DNA of 64,000 bases from Choristoneura fumiferana (GCF_025370935.1 NC_133472.1:41762951-41826950), one strand, 5' to 3'; numbered from the stretch's first letter, positions 9,377-20,574 are shown. Numbers and translations are program-made. The notes: generated from the letters alone by a model not told the origin.

Positions 9377-10215
9377 TCAATATCGTGTTCGCAATAAATT
9401 TCTTAAAGGAATTGTCTTTAAAATGAAAGGTAATACAAACAGTAAATAAAAAAAATGCGATTTAAACCACAGATTAATAATGTTCCCTAGGTACAATAAA
9501 GCTGTTCTAACCGAGTTAAAGTTGAGACGATATGCCATACAAAATGCTCCACAAAGCCAGTGGAACAATCCGGCCAGAAATTTCTCAGTTATCGACAAAT
9601 TTAACAGCCCTCGGCCATTGTCATTCATCTGTGCACCCGTCTAATTACCTTTTCACTCATTTTCCTGCAAGTGCACGGTAATTGGACTAAGTGCGCAGAT
9701 CTAGAAAAAGGATGGCAGTCATTCTCATTTAGCTGTACACTTGAGTCTTAATTACCGTGTCACTGGTGCGAAAAAAGCGACACGGTTATTAGACTAATAC
9801 ACAGTTGAATGAGAATAACCGCGCTACGTTGGTGCTTCGTGTTGTATAACGACAAATTCCACCCCCGCCACTCGCAAGTTAAATAAATCCTTGTAAAAAC
9901 GAATGTGTACAAAATACGCGCAAAAACGCGGTTTACAGTCGCGCCATTAAAACCGCTTCGGTATGAAATTACGCCTCTGTTACGCTTTAGTTACGCTGCC
10001 GAGAACAATGAGCGTAACTTTTACGCGCCCGACAAAAGGGTTATCTTCACGGTGCGATAACGACTGTGCAAGTGAGCCGGCGATATATATTAGGTTAACA
10101 ATTTGCATGCGTACGTACAGTTGGCGCCTTAAGTAACTAATGCACATTTCTAAGTAACTATGTACTATGAAAAGTGAACAGATAAGTTAGGGATCTGATG
10201 GTACAAGGAATCTAA
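9377..10215. other. no recognised feature
   Basis: Noncoding sequence with scattered GC patches (9,900-10,080). No repeat copies, domains or splice pairs were recognised. Confidence 0.35.
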
Positions 10216-10223
10216 CCTTAAGG

Positions 10224-10454
10224 CAGTGTGAGCAAACTTTCTTGGGAGGGCCAGAAAGTTACTGATATTTTAGAGGGCCAGGTTTACACCGTTTTATTTT
10301 ATACTTTTCTTATGTTTTTGCCAAATAATTAAATTATATTATGATCGCGGGCCATATAGGTAGGTACTATTCACTTCGAAGGAACGTCGGCGAGCCAGAT
10401 TAAATCCCTTGGCGGGCCTGAGTCGGCCCGCGGGCCGTACTTTGGCCATCACTG
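10224..10454. mobile_element. hAT-like MITE with 8-bp target duplication
   Basis: The element starts CAGTGTGAGCAAACTTTC and ends GTACTTTGGCCATCACTG, with paired CAGTG/CACTG tips. The interior is rich in GGGCC, as in many arthropod hAT MITEs. The flanks CCTTAAGG (10,216-10,223) and CCGTAAGG (10,455-10,462) differ at one base, giving an 8-bp duplication as expected for hAT. It has no transposase. Confidence 0.75.
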
Positions 10455-10689
10455 CCGTAAGGTCAATCATAAGTTGCATCAAGATTTAGGCGGGACTGGC
10501 GGGAGGGGTCAAGCAGTTTGTGACACAGGATCAAAACAATTGTAATTTTCACATCAATGGGGGGTTAAGAGTGGTCAGAATTAGTGTGAAGTAATTTATG
10601 GATTGCCTTATGTGTGAGTTGCGGGAGAGTATCTAGTCGCAAACATTTTTAAAGTCATGTTATGCCAGTCATAATTTTTGCTAGTCGTA

Positions 10690-10768
10690 TTTTTTAATCG
10701 TCCTGTAGGCCTTGTATCAGATATTCATGCACGCTTTGTGGTGTCAGATATTGCTGCGGTGACTGTAC
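10690..10768 (+). mobile_element. MITE family 1, degenerate copy 2
   Basis: The right half is recognisable (GTATCAGATATTCATGCACG, then TGTCAGATATTGCTGCGGTG and ACTGTA). The left terminus is lost or rearranged. Confidence 0.6.
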
Positions 10769-10992
10769 CTATTTATTATAAGTGCAAAAGTTTGTGGGCG
10801 CATTCGTATTGCATACTCTTTCACTTTTCAACAGCTAAACGGATTGGGATGATGGTATGCAGGCAGTTGATATGGCTGCATAGGATACATTCCATCCCGA
10901 TACTCCCACGGGACAAAATAAAAAATATATATATTTAAAGGTGTTCTTTTATCAGCGGAAATCAAGAAAATTATGTCATTTTGAGGAATTAA

Positions 10993-11133
10993 GGGGCTGT
11001 TTCACCATCCATTGATTAGCGTTAACCGACGGTTAAATGTGATGCCGTCTCCGTCTATTCGAACAAAACAAATAGAGACGGCATCACACCTAACCGCCAG
11101 TTAACACTAATCAATGGATGGTGAAACAGCCCC
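10993..11133. mobile_element. MITE family 4 (GGGGCTGTTTCACC), copy 1
   Basis: A 141-bp near-perfect palindrome with ends GGGGCTGTTTCACCATCCAT and its reverse complement, and paired arms to the centre around AACAAAACAAAT. The flanks are TAA and TGA, consistent with a decayed 3-bp TWA site. A cleaner copy at 46.9 kb shows a TTA duplication. Confidence 0.8.
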
Positions 11134-11208
11134 TGAATCTCGTAATTTCAATTCAAATGTTTAATATAATGGTTTACGCGAGCGTATCTGCGGAAAAAGC
11201 CTAATTTA

Positions 11209-11417
11209 TCATCATCATCATCATCATTCCAGCCTATATACGTCCCACTGCTGGGCACAGGCCTCCTCTCAGAACAAGAGGGCTTGGCCATAGTTCCCAC
11301 GCGGGCCCAGTGCCGATTGGGAACTTCACACGCACCATTGAATTGCTTCGCAGGTTTGTGCAGGTTTCCTCACGATGTTTTCCTTCACCGCAAAGCTCGT
11401 GGTAAATTTCAGTTCAT
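11209..11417 (-). mobile_element. SINE family B, minus-strand copy
   Basis: The copy begins with a CAT run (the reversed ATG tail), then CGTCCCACTGCTGGGCACAG, and extends through CCTTCACCGCAAAGCTCGTG. The tRNA-like head is missing, so it is 5'-truncated. Confidence 0.8.
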
Positions 11418-11739
11418 AGTAAAAAATATTGTTTTGTTTTTTCATCTCATATATTTAGACGGTGACAGCTATTCTCTTTAGAACTTTACAGCCATAAAAA
11501 AAGAAATCTAACTTTTAAAACCCTAAACACACGTCCATTTAACGACTCGGCTCCTTTTTCAGCTTAAAATATTAATAAAACATTCGAAAACCACAAAACC
11601 TAACGAGAACTTGACAAACGTGCCGATACAGTAAAATATGCTTGTTAAATATCTGTTATACTAATACGACTATTAATAAAATAATAATAACTATCAAATA
11701 ACTGACTAATATAACTGACAAATAACTAACTTTTCACGT

Positions 11740-12128
11740 CCAGATGGCCTAGTGGTTAGAGAACCGGACTACGAAGCTTGAGGTCTCGGGTTCGATTCCC
11801 GTGTCGGGGCAGATATTTATATGAATAATACGAATGTTTGTTCTCGGGTCTTGGGAGTTTATGTATTTGAGTATTTTTTATGGTATAGGGGAAAACGAGC
11901 AGGCGGATCGCCTGATGGTAAGCGATTACCGTCGCCCATGGACACCTGCAACGCCAGAAGAGTCACAAGTGCGTTGCCGGCCTTTAAGGTAGGAATACGC
12001 TCTTTATAGTATGTATCTATCTATATAATTATATTTATCTGTCGCTTAGTACCCATAACACAAGCTTTGCTAAGCTTACTTTGGGACTAGGTCAATTGGT
12101 GTGAATTTTTCCGTGATATTTATTTATT
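11740..12128 (+). mobile_element. SINE family A, copy 1, interrupted by repeat F
   Basis: The tRNA-like head has an A box (TGGCCTAGTGG) and a B box (GGTTCGATTCC) near 11,745-11,800, followed by ATACGAATGTTTGTTCTCGG. The body stops near 11,876, where a repeat-F fragment intervenes, and resumes at about 12,010 through GGGACTAGGTCAATTGGTG. The parts are colinear with uninterrupted copies at 15.8 and 22.7 kb. Confidence 0.85.
11876..12010 (-). mobile_element. repeat F fragment nested in SINE A
   Basis: CGAGCAGGCGGATCGCCTGA followed by GATTACCGTCGCCCATGG matches the dispersed repeat found at 21.0, 40.0, 55.1, 60.3 and 63.3 kb. A T-rich start suggests a reversed poly(A) tail. AGTAT occurs on both sides and may be the target duplication. 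Confidence 0.65.
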
Positions 12129-12597
12129 ATAATAACTATTATCACATATACAGCGACCTACAAAAAATCCGGCACTTCGTCAGCGAAACACTCGTTCATC
12201 GCCATCCCGGGGGATATACGCAATTATCCCATATCCTTCCCTTGGTCAACTCAAAGTATCTCCCTACCAATCTGTTTAGATTTGGTTCAGAGGTCTAAGC
12301 ATAAAGAAGTGACAGAAACAGAAAGACAGAGCTACTTTCCCATTTTCTATATCTTTAGTATGGATTACTACTATTATATATTGGTTAATGATTTTTAATG
12401 GGTAGAGACGACAACTGTCAATAAAATTTGACTTAGTTAAAGAGTGCACTAAATTGTTCCAAACTCAAACAGAACAGTGTTGCCGCCAACAGAAACCGAA
12501 TACCAAAATTAATACCCGTAAATCAGCCGCCGACGCCGATTCGCGACGGTGCCCATAACAATAGAACGCGTTTATTTGTAAATAATACGTCACGGTC

Positions 12598-12833
12598 AGC
12601 GAATGGGCTATTCGGTTGCCGATACCAAATAATAATATCGGTTTCGGTATTTACGAGTCCTGTACTTTTACTTTAATGGACATTTTTATAACGATATTTA
12701 AATTTGAAGTATGTATTCACAAAATACTTTATTACGTAAATTCTGAGATAGTAATAGATTTGTAATAATTATTAATCTTACTAAAATTTATTAATTGGTC
12801 TGCTTGTATGTGTGTGTGTGTGTGTGTGTGTGT
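12598..12833 (+). repeat. dispersed repeat pair with TG run, member 1
   Basis: From GCGAATGGGCTATTCGGTTG through ATAATATCGGTTTCGGTA to a TG microsatellite at 12,809-12,833, the sequence is closely matched in reverse complement at 54,309-54,540. Both copies carry a CA/TG run at the same end. The element type is unknown. Confidence 0.75.
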
Positions 12834-13139
12834 TCACTCGAGCAGAGTCGCAAGTAAAAACTAGCGACTTGAAGTTCCATGGAAACTGTTTATCTCTTTT
12901 TATCATATCCAAAATATCATCCGTCGCATTTCCGCGTAACCACTGTCTCGCATTCCAGTCGCGCGAGTTGCATTCGACAAATGGCCGCGCGAGATTGACG
13001 GCCCGTGGCAAAGAGATGGCGCTGGCATTAATTACGGCGGACGCGTCACGCCGCAGCGCGCCAATCGCCCGTGACACGAAGCGTACTAGTGGAACTCGAA
13101 TTTGTTTTAATCTGATCACAGTGTGGTATAAAAAGCTGT

Positions 13140-13275
13140 TGAATATAGTTACGGATGACCTGGTTAAAGCTGCAGGTTCACGGTGGATGCAGGCCGCTGC
13201 CAACCGAAGCAACTGAACGTTTAAGGAGGCCTATGTCCAACATTGTAGTCCTATCGCTGATATGATCACATAGAT
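13140..13275 (+). pseudogene. RTE-like LINE C-terminal tail
   Basis: Plus-strand translation gives DDLVKAAGSRWMQAAANRSN, nearly the same peptide as the intronic LINE fragment at 5.9 kb. It is followed by GGAGGCCTATGTCCAAC and a degenerate tail. It is 5'-truncated, with a stop right after the peptide. Confidence 0.65.
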
Positions 13276-13978
13276 AGTTTTGTAGTGACACAGGATGGCT
13301 TAGCTTGCGATATTACAGTCTGTAGTCTCTGTAGTCTCTCGCCCGCTACCGCAAACTAACACGTACAGTCGAACCGTTTGATTCCTGACCCACCGTAGAA
13401 CGTTCTCACAGTAAGTGTCACTGTGGGTCACGATTCAGTTCGTTCAAGTGTACCTATCTGTTACTTATAAATGGAGTCATGTTGTAACACTTCTATCATT
13501 CGGAATACGCAGTAAAGACTATAAAAGTTTATATCCTAAAGTTTCATTTTAAATACGAGCTTCAATTAGTACGCTTCTGATTTTGAGATAATCCTCTAAA
13601 CTTGCAACATTAGACGTTACGCTTAGTATGGAAAAAGCTATTTTTATTTATTTATTAAGGCAACACACAGTCACATAGTTAAGCATTGCATTTAGGACAT
13701 GATGAGGTATAAACCTGGAGTGCCATTACAGTAATAAAGTATACATCGGTAAACAGGAATGGTAGATGCGGTAAAATGGCATTGCCTTTGAAGTGGCAGT
13801 GCAGGCAGTGAATTTGCTATGTAGGAAAGTGGCTAAACCTATGGCTTTCAAGTGGAGAGTGGGTTTGATGGGCTCGCGTCTGCTGTCTGAGTTTTTTGGT
13901 ACCTTATACAAAATTACACACTACTAGGATAACGGAAAACATTGTAATGAAACCTACGTACTTACTGCTGCACTGTGT
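13276..13978. other. no recognised feature
   Basis: Noncoding. A CTGTAGTCTCTGTAGTCTC duplication near 13,318-13,340 is the only local structure noted. Confidence 0.3.
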
Positions 13979-14056
13979 ATGAGAAATTCCAGGTCCACGA
14001 ATTATAGCCCAAGCCCTTTCAAACCGTGATGGGCTATGCCCAGCAGTGGGACGTGG
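13979..14056 (+). mobile_element. degenerate SINE family B tail
   Basis: TATAGCCCAAGCCC followed by GCCCAGCAGTGGGACG matches the family-B 3' half, with extra substitutions. No clear target duplication. Confidence 0.45.
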
Positions 14057-14524
14057 TGCCAGAAATGACGTGATGGCCGCGCGGATTGACAGCCCGTGGC
14101 GGATAGATGTCGCTGGCATTAATTACGCCGTGCGCCGCGTCACGGCGTGGCGCGCCAATGGCCCGTGACACGACGGTGGTACCAACGGAACTCGATTCAA
14201 TGTCGCACCAAGTTTCCGAAGTTAGGAAATTTATATTCGAAATGTTCTCAGAATTTTTCCTTTAGCAACAAAGGAATCCAAGGTAAGAGCTCAGTAGGTT
14301 GTTTTATTTTTACCTGAAATTACTACAGGAAATTCTGAGAACTTCCTAGAACTTTCATGCGTTTTTGAGGTTTTTTTTTCAACTTGTACGTTACAAACAC
14401 GAATGCATTACGAGGAGTGTACGCAATGTTACTTTCCTCCAAAATACTAACGTGAACTGACAAACTGGCATGCATTATAATATCTGATTCTTACTACACT
14501 GGTGCTGGGTAGTCTTCGAGGGGG

Positions 14525-14762
14525 GGTTCACTAATGTTTCGCAACTAACGTTTGGCAACCTGATCCATTTCGCAACTGTTCAATATTTCTGAAACTGTAA
14601 ATATTTCAGGATTTTTATAAAACCAACCTAACCTAACTTAAAGGGTGCTACACGATGGCCCTGAAACAAATCCTGAAATATTTACAGTTTAAGAGTTTGC
14701 GAAATGAAAAGTTACTAAATGGCTCAGATTGCCAAACGTTAGTTGCGGAATGAACAGATACC
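14525..14762 (+). mobile_element. MITE family 5, copy 3
   Basis: The left end is GGTTCACTAATGTTTCGCAAC minus its last base, and the right end is TGAACAGATACC, with an inner TTTGGCAACC / GCCAAACG pair. The interior matches the 8.6-kb copy with a short extra CTTA. About 238 bp. Confidence 0.78.
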
Positions 14763-15375
14763 TTGAGGGAGTCCTTAATAAATCGCGTCTTTACTGTTAC
14801 ATGTCTAGATCTGTACTGCCGGTCTGTCTGTGGCATCAAAGCTCTGAAACAGACAGACCGATTTCGATGCGGCTTTTTACATGAAATCGAGTTTTTTGCG
14901 GTTGCTTTTAGCTATGTTGCATTAAAATCGGTTCAACCGTTATTGAGATATCAAATTTGAAACAACGTCGGGATTTATCAAATTTTGTGACAGTTGATTC
15001 CTTAAACAGATTAAACAAGTGATTTTGCCGTAAGAAGCAGTTAAGTGCTAATTATTTGTACTTAGGTAACATTATTACTAGAATAGTCGTTGTTACAGAA
15101 ATGTCCATAATATTGCCCTCGGTCTTTCAAAAATAGTCTCACCTCACTTACAAAAGCGAGTTTCGGGTGAGTTACTATTCGAGGTTGGGTGTCCCGAGTG
15201 TGGATTTATTCTTAGTGATACACATATAGGCGGGAGCTAACTTAGAGTGAATTGATGGTTTCAAGTACCTGTTGGTCAACTATGAGCTTTGAAATTCCTG
15301 AAATAACGAGTAGAAAATATTGCTGGTTATATTTCATTCTACAAAGTGATTGTAATTGACAAATGAGGGTTACTT
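14763..15375. other. noncoding, weak dispersed-repeat similarity
   Basis: The string AAAATCGGTTCAACCG near 14,925 resembles similar motifs at 52.6 and 59.9 kb, typical of widespread untranslated repeats. Nothing coding. Confidence 0.3.
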
Positions 15376-15480
15376 GACAGAAATATCGCTAGATGGCGTT
15401 GGTATCCACAGGTCTGTTTGACGTTACAGTCTTGCTTGTGATTGGCTCATTTAGTTATTTGGCAATCACAAACGTGACGC
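15376..15480 (+). repeat. dispersed repeat G (ATCGCTAGATGGCGTT), copy 1
   Basis: AATATCGCTAGATGGCGTTG and GTCTTGCTTGTGATTGGCTC also occur near 59,075-59,160. Shorter versions lie near 19,735 and 34,575. Ends and type are unresolved. Confidence 0.55.
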
Positions 15481-15530
15481 AAATGTCACAGAAGCTTATA
15501 ACTCAGCACAGCTTTGCCTAATATATTTGT

Positions 15531-15750
15531 TACCGTTAACTGCTCAACTTTGCCTTCTGCCCCCAACATTGCCTGATTCGATATTAGAGTCCATAACTCA
15601 GCACTCTTATAGGTTTAAAACTTTTATCTACACGGAATTATTATTAAGGGGGGATAAACTTTAAAAACCTAGAAGGGTGCTAGTTATCGACTCTAAATTG
15701 AATCAGGCAATGTTGGGGCCAGAGGGCCAAAGTTGAAGCAGTTCACGGGA
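15531..15750. mobile_element. 220-bp palindromic MITE
   Basis: The left arm (TAACTGCTCAACTTTGCC, then CCAACATTGCCTGATTC) pairs with a right arm reading GAATCAGGCAATGTTGGGGC and AAAGTTGAAGCAGTTCAC in reverse complement. Pairing continues to near the centre. Single copy here. Confidence 0.75.
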
Positions 15751-15808
15751 TAAAACGCTTTTACTGGCTGTACTTTTTGCTGACTAAATATGCTTGCATT
15801 TTACGAGA

Positions 15809-16062
15809 CGATCAGATGGCCAAGTGGTTAGAGAACCTGACTATGAAGCTTGAGGTCCCGGGTTCAATCCCCGGCCGGACCAGATATTTGTATTAATAAT
15901 ACGAATAATGTTTGTTCTCGGGTCTTGGATGTTTAATATATATTTAAGTATGTATTTCACTATTTAAGTATGTTTATCCGTTGCCTAGTATCCATAGTAC
16001 AAGCTTTGCTTAGTTTGGGACTAGGTCAATTGGTGTCAAGTGTCGCATGATATTTATTTTCA
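15809..16062 (+). mobile_element. SINE family A, copy 2
   Basis: Near full length. The A box is CAGATGGCCAAGTGG and the B box is GGTTCAATCCC. A CAGATATTTGTATTAATA body follows, with a tail CTAGGTCAATTGGTGTCAAG running into ATTTATTTT. No internal insertion, so it is a useful reference copy. Confidence 0.87.
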
Positions 16063-16450
16063 TTCCATCTAACTACCTACAATTATATTCAATAAATTTC
16101 ATTTACGTAAGTTCCAGCTTAACTACACTCATTCTCGTTCTTAAGCTGCCTCGAAAGCGCCATATAAAACGCCTTTGCCTCTAGTCTAGACTTAAGTGTG
16201 TGAGGTGTAAGAGAAGTTAACATTTATCTCAGCGTCTAAAAATAAACGTCAAAGGTAAGATCATGCTCATGCTTCATGAAGAGGCGTCAAGCAGCATACT
16301 TAGCTTGCTTTCCGAGACTTTTGCTTTATGAAATGACTAACATTCATCCCCGTTTCGTTCGCTCAAATTAGGTCTGGCAGTGTAAATAAAAATCTGGGAT
16401 TTCACGAGATTTTTATTCTGAAAAATAAATGGTTTCAGAGAAAAAAAGAG

Positions 16451-16675
16451 TTGTCAAACATTACGACTAACAATTTTCGATATAGACTTGTGTATGCTTG
16501 TTCACAGAAAATCGTAATTTCAGGCATTTCCGAGCCGTGTTTAAGCTTATTTGAAAAAAGAGACAGCTTCTGTGCCCCATTTCATTATATTTCTGATCGC
16601 TACGATCTAGCTGGCTTTAAATCTAGGGTAAATAGGTATTTTTTAGGCAATCTTGCTCCATCTCAGTCCCTCTGA
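16451..16675 (+). pseudogene. possible LINE reverse-transcriptase C-terminus remnant
   Basis: The last residues of this frame, ISDRYDLAGFKSRVNRYFLG, resemble the Tyr-Asp-Leu..Phe-Lys-Ser-Arg-Val-Asn-Arg ending of several non-LTR reverse transcriptases. The upstream part has no catalytic motif. A half MITE of family 3 begins at the 3' edge. This is recognition of a short motif only. Confidence 0.3.
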
Positions 16676-16752
16676 CACATACTATTTAATACGAGAGCGA
16701 GAGGGACGGTACGATACGAACTTCGAGTTTCAAGTTTCGTAGTAGCCCTGCA
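16666..16752. mobile_element. MITE family 3 (GGGCTACTACGAAA), half copy
   Basis: The right half runs TTTAATACGAGAGCGAGAGG and ends GTTTCGTAGTAGCCCTGC. The left arm is missing. About nine copies of the family lie in the window. Confidence 0.7.
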
Positions 16753-17279
16753 GGCGATGGTAGTCGGTAGTCAAACGCAAGCCTATTATCAGTGTAAAAA
16801 AAGACCGGTTCTCAGTTTATCGGTATATTTTTTAAAGTCTCTTGCATAACAACTTCTTAAAACATTCTCACACCCTGCAACCATATCTTTCACGCGACGG
16901 GGACACAATCGACTAAACTGTCCAAACTTTATCTACGCGTGTCAACTACACAATCGAATGCTAGTCGATATTTGGAGCGTAATCGATTATCGGTACCGGT
17001 TTACAGTCGAATAGAATGCACGAATGGGGACTAGAACTTTCGAATGAAGAAGTTTCGACTAATAAAATCGATGAATTCGACTGTTAATAAGTAGTATTCG
17101 GGTAGGAGCACAGATAACATTATAGTTACTACTATAAATTTAAATAAAAATCATTTCAGCGGCTTAAGCGTGAAGAGGTTACAAATAGACAGAGGCAGAG
17201 TTGCTTCCACATGTGTCTATGTAAAGATAAGAATTTCCACAGAAAACTAACTGGAATGGAAAGTTTCCGGAAACTTCTC

Positions 17280-17445
17280 AGACCGTTGAGAACATTTTCA
17301 TCATCATCACCGTATCAGCCGTAGGACGTCCATTGTTGGACATAGGCCCCATAGACCTCCAGTCTCGGTCTCAGTTCGAGAACTTTTCGGCCCAAACGAC
17401 CATCTGTTCTTCGTGCAGTGCCTGCCCATTGCCACTTCAACGAGG
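17280..17445 (-). mobile_element. RTE-like LINE tail, minus strand
   Basis: After a CATCATCATC run, GTCCATTGTTGGACATAGGC and TAGACCTCCAGTC match the tail seen in reverse in the 5.9- and 40.1-kb fragments. The downstream GTGCAGTGCCTGCCCATTGC also fits. Confidence 0.6.
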
Positions 17446-17907
17446 TAATATTTTACTCCTTGTTAATTAACATGCCGAGAAAATCAAATCCTATTCAAGT
17501 GTGATTGATACACCTCCCTACTATTTACCGATATGAATCAGACGACTTTGTTACATTTCAATTGCCGAGCCAACAAAAACAGATCGTAAAAGTCGGAACT
17601 GTCCGACTGTATAAACGGCTAATTAAGGGTAGCCGACAAATTGCATCTCAATTAAGCCAATCAATCGTAATTATTGCTTTCTGCATGGTTACTCATACCG
17701 CAAGTACCTAGATAATAACATTAATAAAAGTACCAGTGGCGGGGGCGCACATTTTCGATAGGCAAAGAGCTGGGCGTTGTTTTCTGAAACTGTATCATCA
17801 AACTAGAAGATTTAAGTAGTAATTTTTAGTATTTTTTTTAACCCTATATAGAGCAAGACTTCTTTTGTCAATCTTTTATACAATCTATCCAATAAGTTCT
17901 TAAATAA

Positions 17908-18117
17908 TTTTATGGTTTAAATTCGGGTTTTGTTCTGCGTACCTTGATTTTAGAGAAGCTCGATATTTCGGCACAGCAGGGCTACTACGCAACTCGAAAC
18001 TCGAAGTTCGTGTCGTGCGGTCCCTCTGACACTTACACTGTTTAATACGAGAGCGAAATATTGAACTTCTCTAAAATCAAGGTACGCGGAACAAAACCCG
18101 AATTTAAATCATAAAAT
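17908..18117. mobile_element. fold-back repeat enclosing a half MITE of family 3
   Basis: Outer arms of about 61 bases (17,908-17,968 and 18,057-18,117) are reverse complements with roughly five mismatches, e.g. AACAAAACCCGAATTTAAAT on the right. Between them, 17,975-18,056 carries AGCAGGGCTACTACGC to AATACGAGAGCGA, the left half of MITE family 3. Confidence 0.75.
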
Positions 18118-18185
18118 TAGTAAAAATACCGCAATAGTCTAAAAGATTAAATTCTTAAAGCTTTGAATAAATTATAAAGTTATAA

Positions 18186-18310
18186 TAGTCAAAGTCAAAG
18201 TCAAAATATCTTTATTCTTTTTAGGCTATAACAAGCACTTATGAATGTAAAAAAAAATCTATACCACCGGTTGGGAAAAACCTCAACGAGGTATATTTTT
18301 ATTTAAACAG
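18186..18310 (-). mobile_element. LINE 3' end with (TTTGAC)n tail, copy 2
   Basis: AGTCAAAGTCAAAGTCAAAA followed by TATCTTTATTC and GGCTATAACAAGCACTTATG is the reverse complement of the 8.3-kb copy. It is 5'-truncated. Confidence 0.65.
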
Positions 18311-18799
18311 ATTTACAATATTATTATATGACAGTACAAGGCAACTCGATTTCCATTTTGATCCATCCGTTTGAAAACTATAATGCGACACACAGACAGA
18401 AATGGGCGTTAAAGTTTACAATATCTCCCTTTTTGCGTAGTGGTTTAAAAATGGCGCGTATCAAGCACGTTCCTACAATCTACTATTACTTGCTTTGTAA
18501 ACAAATACAAGTACTTTATGTAACACTGGAGAATAATAACCAGGAGACGTTTTACGACGCTGGAAAAATAAGTGGGTGACAGATTGGTATCTAGCTACGT
18601 GGGGACATGCCCCATGCACTGCCGACCTCGCGTACATGCACTTTGTATTCATCGGGGTATCTGGCATCGCGTGACCTCTCAATTTCGAAGTCGGTTAGGA
18701 AATTTTTAAATTTCGCAAAGACGTGATTTCGCTGCTAATAAAAAATTGAAATTTTGTAGTTTCCTGTGTAAAAATAGTACGTACCTATGTACATCAGCA
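18311..18799. other. no clear feature
   Basis: Chance frames only. CATTTTGATCCATCCG and CACACAGACAG near 18,354-18,400 are commonplace lepidopteran repeat phrases. Confidence 0.3.
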
Positions 18800-19096
18800 T
18801 CAGCATCAAATAAATGGTCTTTCAACTTTTAAACAAGTTCCTTTACAAACGAGGGGCCCTAGTGAAAAAGGGGTTAATTCTGCAGGAGTTGAACAGGTGA
18901 TTTCGACTTAAACCCCTCTACACATAAAATAGAAAATAGCTGTGTAATTTCTGCAGACTTAACCCCTTTTTCACTAGGGGCCCCAGCGCTAAAGTCGAAC
19001 TTTTAAGTTGACAGACACGTCTATTGGCATTATTGTTTTGTGACATGCAAATGATTATCAACTTTAGGGTGGTAGACCACATATTTTGCTGATGGT
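18800..19096 (+). mobile_element. MITE family 6 (ACCATCAGCCAAATA), nested copy
   Basis: The left part ends ACTTTTAAACAAGTTCC. The right part runs CTAAAGTCGAACTTTTAAG to CACATATTTTGCTGATGGTA. The two parts are separated by another palindromic element (18,853-18,984). Family copies lie at 37.2 and 52.7 kb. Confidence 0.65.
18853..18984. mobile_element. palindromic MITE inserted in a family-6 MITE
   Basis: GGGGCCCTAGTGAAAAAGGG on the left and CCCTTTTTCACTAGGGGCC on the right pair over about 33 bases. The 132-bp unit interrupts the family-6 element. Confidence 0.75.
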
Positions 19097-19269
19097 AAGC
19101 AATGTAAAGCAAAATGCTTGATGTTTGCATTGTGACAGGCGACGTCAGTCGGGTTCTAGGATGGCGTACATTGATAAAAGTATTTAATTTGTGAAAAAGG
19201 GAAAATCTAAAGACTCCATTATTTATAAAAGTCGCTGAACTAATGTTGTTCAGTTTGACGAGTTCGACC

Positions 19270-19690
19270 TATGTTTTAATTATTTGCTCGTATTACAGGC
19301 CACACCCGGTATTGTGACAATCTAATTGACGAACTACCTAATTAGAATATATACATATATTGACATATTTTGTCCTGTTGTTGTGGACTAATTTTTATTT
19401 TTTATTTTATTTTTATTTTATATTTAATTTTATCGTCTTGACCATTGTACCTAATTTTAACTTTTTGACCATGTTTTACCCAGGATTATTATTATTATTA
19501 TTAAATGTAATTCTATTTTTATTTTGACTGACAATGTTTTTTAATTTACCACTATCATATACCTATTATTATTATTATTTTGTATACAATTTGACGATCC
19601 TTTTGTGAATTTCTTATAATTAGCTGACATGTATTTATAATGTATTTTTTCATTAGGTAATAAATCAATCTAATCTAATCTAATCTATAT
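19270..19690 (+). mobile_element. LINE-like 3' region with (TCTAA)n tail
   Basis: An AT-rich stretch with ATTATTATT runs ends AATAAATCAATCTAATC and continues as TCTAA repeats to 19,689. A polyadenylation-like signal directly before a tandem tail suggests a non-LTR 3' end. No protein fragment was recognised upstream. Confidence 0.4.
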
Positions 19691-19734
19691 ATTTTTTCCC
19701 CACGAATCTACCCAATGAGGGCTAAAAGACCGGC

Positions 19735-19775
19735 GAAATATCGCTAGATGGCGTTAGTATCGTGTGGTTTTTGAC
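19735..19775 (+). repeat. dispersed repeat G, copy 2 (short)
   Basis: AAATATCGCTAGATGGCGTT followed by TAGTATCGTG matches the 15.4-, 34.6- and 59.1-kb copies. Confidence 0.5.
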
Positions 19776-20574
19776 ACTGTAAAAAAATGTCTTCATACCT
19801 AACTCGTCGAGCAAAATTACCGCTGCACGCTGATAAAAAGAGAAAAAGAGTTGATCTATTGTCATACTTTATCTGCCTCGAGCATACGTTAATTAAACTT
19901 AGCCCTAATCAACCTCCAGCTTCCATTACTTTTACGATGCCAAAGCAAACATCGAGCTGTCATTTACTAATTGCCCCCCCATTCGTATACTTATACCAAA
20001 TTGTTATGAAGCCGCTATGTTTTAAAAGTATCGAATTGTATCGACGGGTTTGTCATTCGGTTTTACAATGACTATTAAGTTTTATCTAAATGTATTTTAT
20101 AAGTGTGTTCGCTACCAAGATATATATTTTATTGCACTCGGTTTTTTCGACGGGGGCTATCGCGATAGTAGGTTCTACACTGCACCACTTTTACACCTGT
20201 AAAGGTTTTTTCACTTCTCATGCTCGTAAACGTCGTATGTTGGCTAAATAAAATGACTTTTTATGATCTAGTGCATAAAGTAAAATCTTCGTCTAAGACC
20301 AAGGCAATTAGGTGCCATTTGTGCCAACAGCCACAGGCAAAAAAAGTTTCTAATTTTTTTTATAATTCGTAATTTATATAAAACTAAAAATCAATAACTA
20401 AAAATCTAACTCGGTTAGGTTTTACAGATAATTCTTGGTCATAAGACGAATGTACCAGTCCAGAATTAGCATTCGTTGTCAACATTAATGGACGGTGGCC
20501 GGCAAGCCTTCTGCAAACGACCAATCTGGACTAATGCAACAATTTGTTTTGAGCGGATCAAGACATTAACCCCC
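19776..20574. other. no recognised feature
   Basis: Contains a 94-codon chance frame (19,787-20,071) without domain resemblance. Otherwise AT-rich noncoding. Confidence 0.3.

Noticed and set aside
19787..20071. 94-codon plus-strand frame
   Set aside because: No initiation or splice context and no recognisable family; composition is as in the surrounding noncoding DNA.
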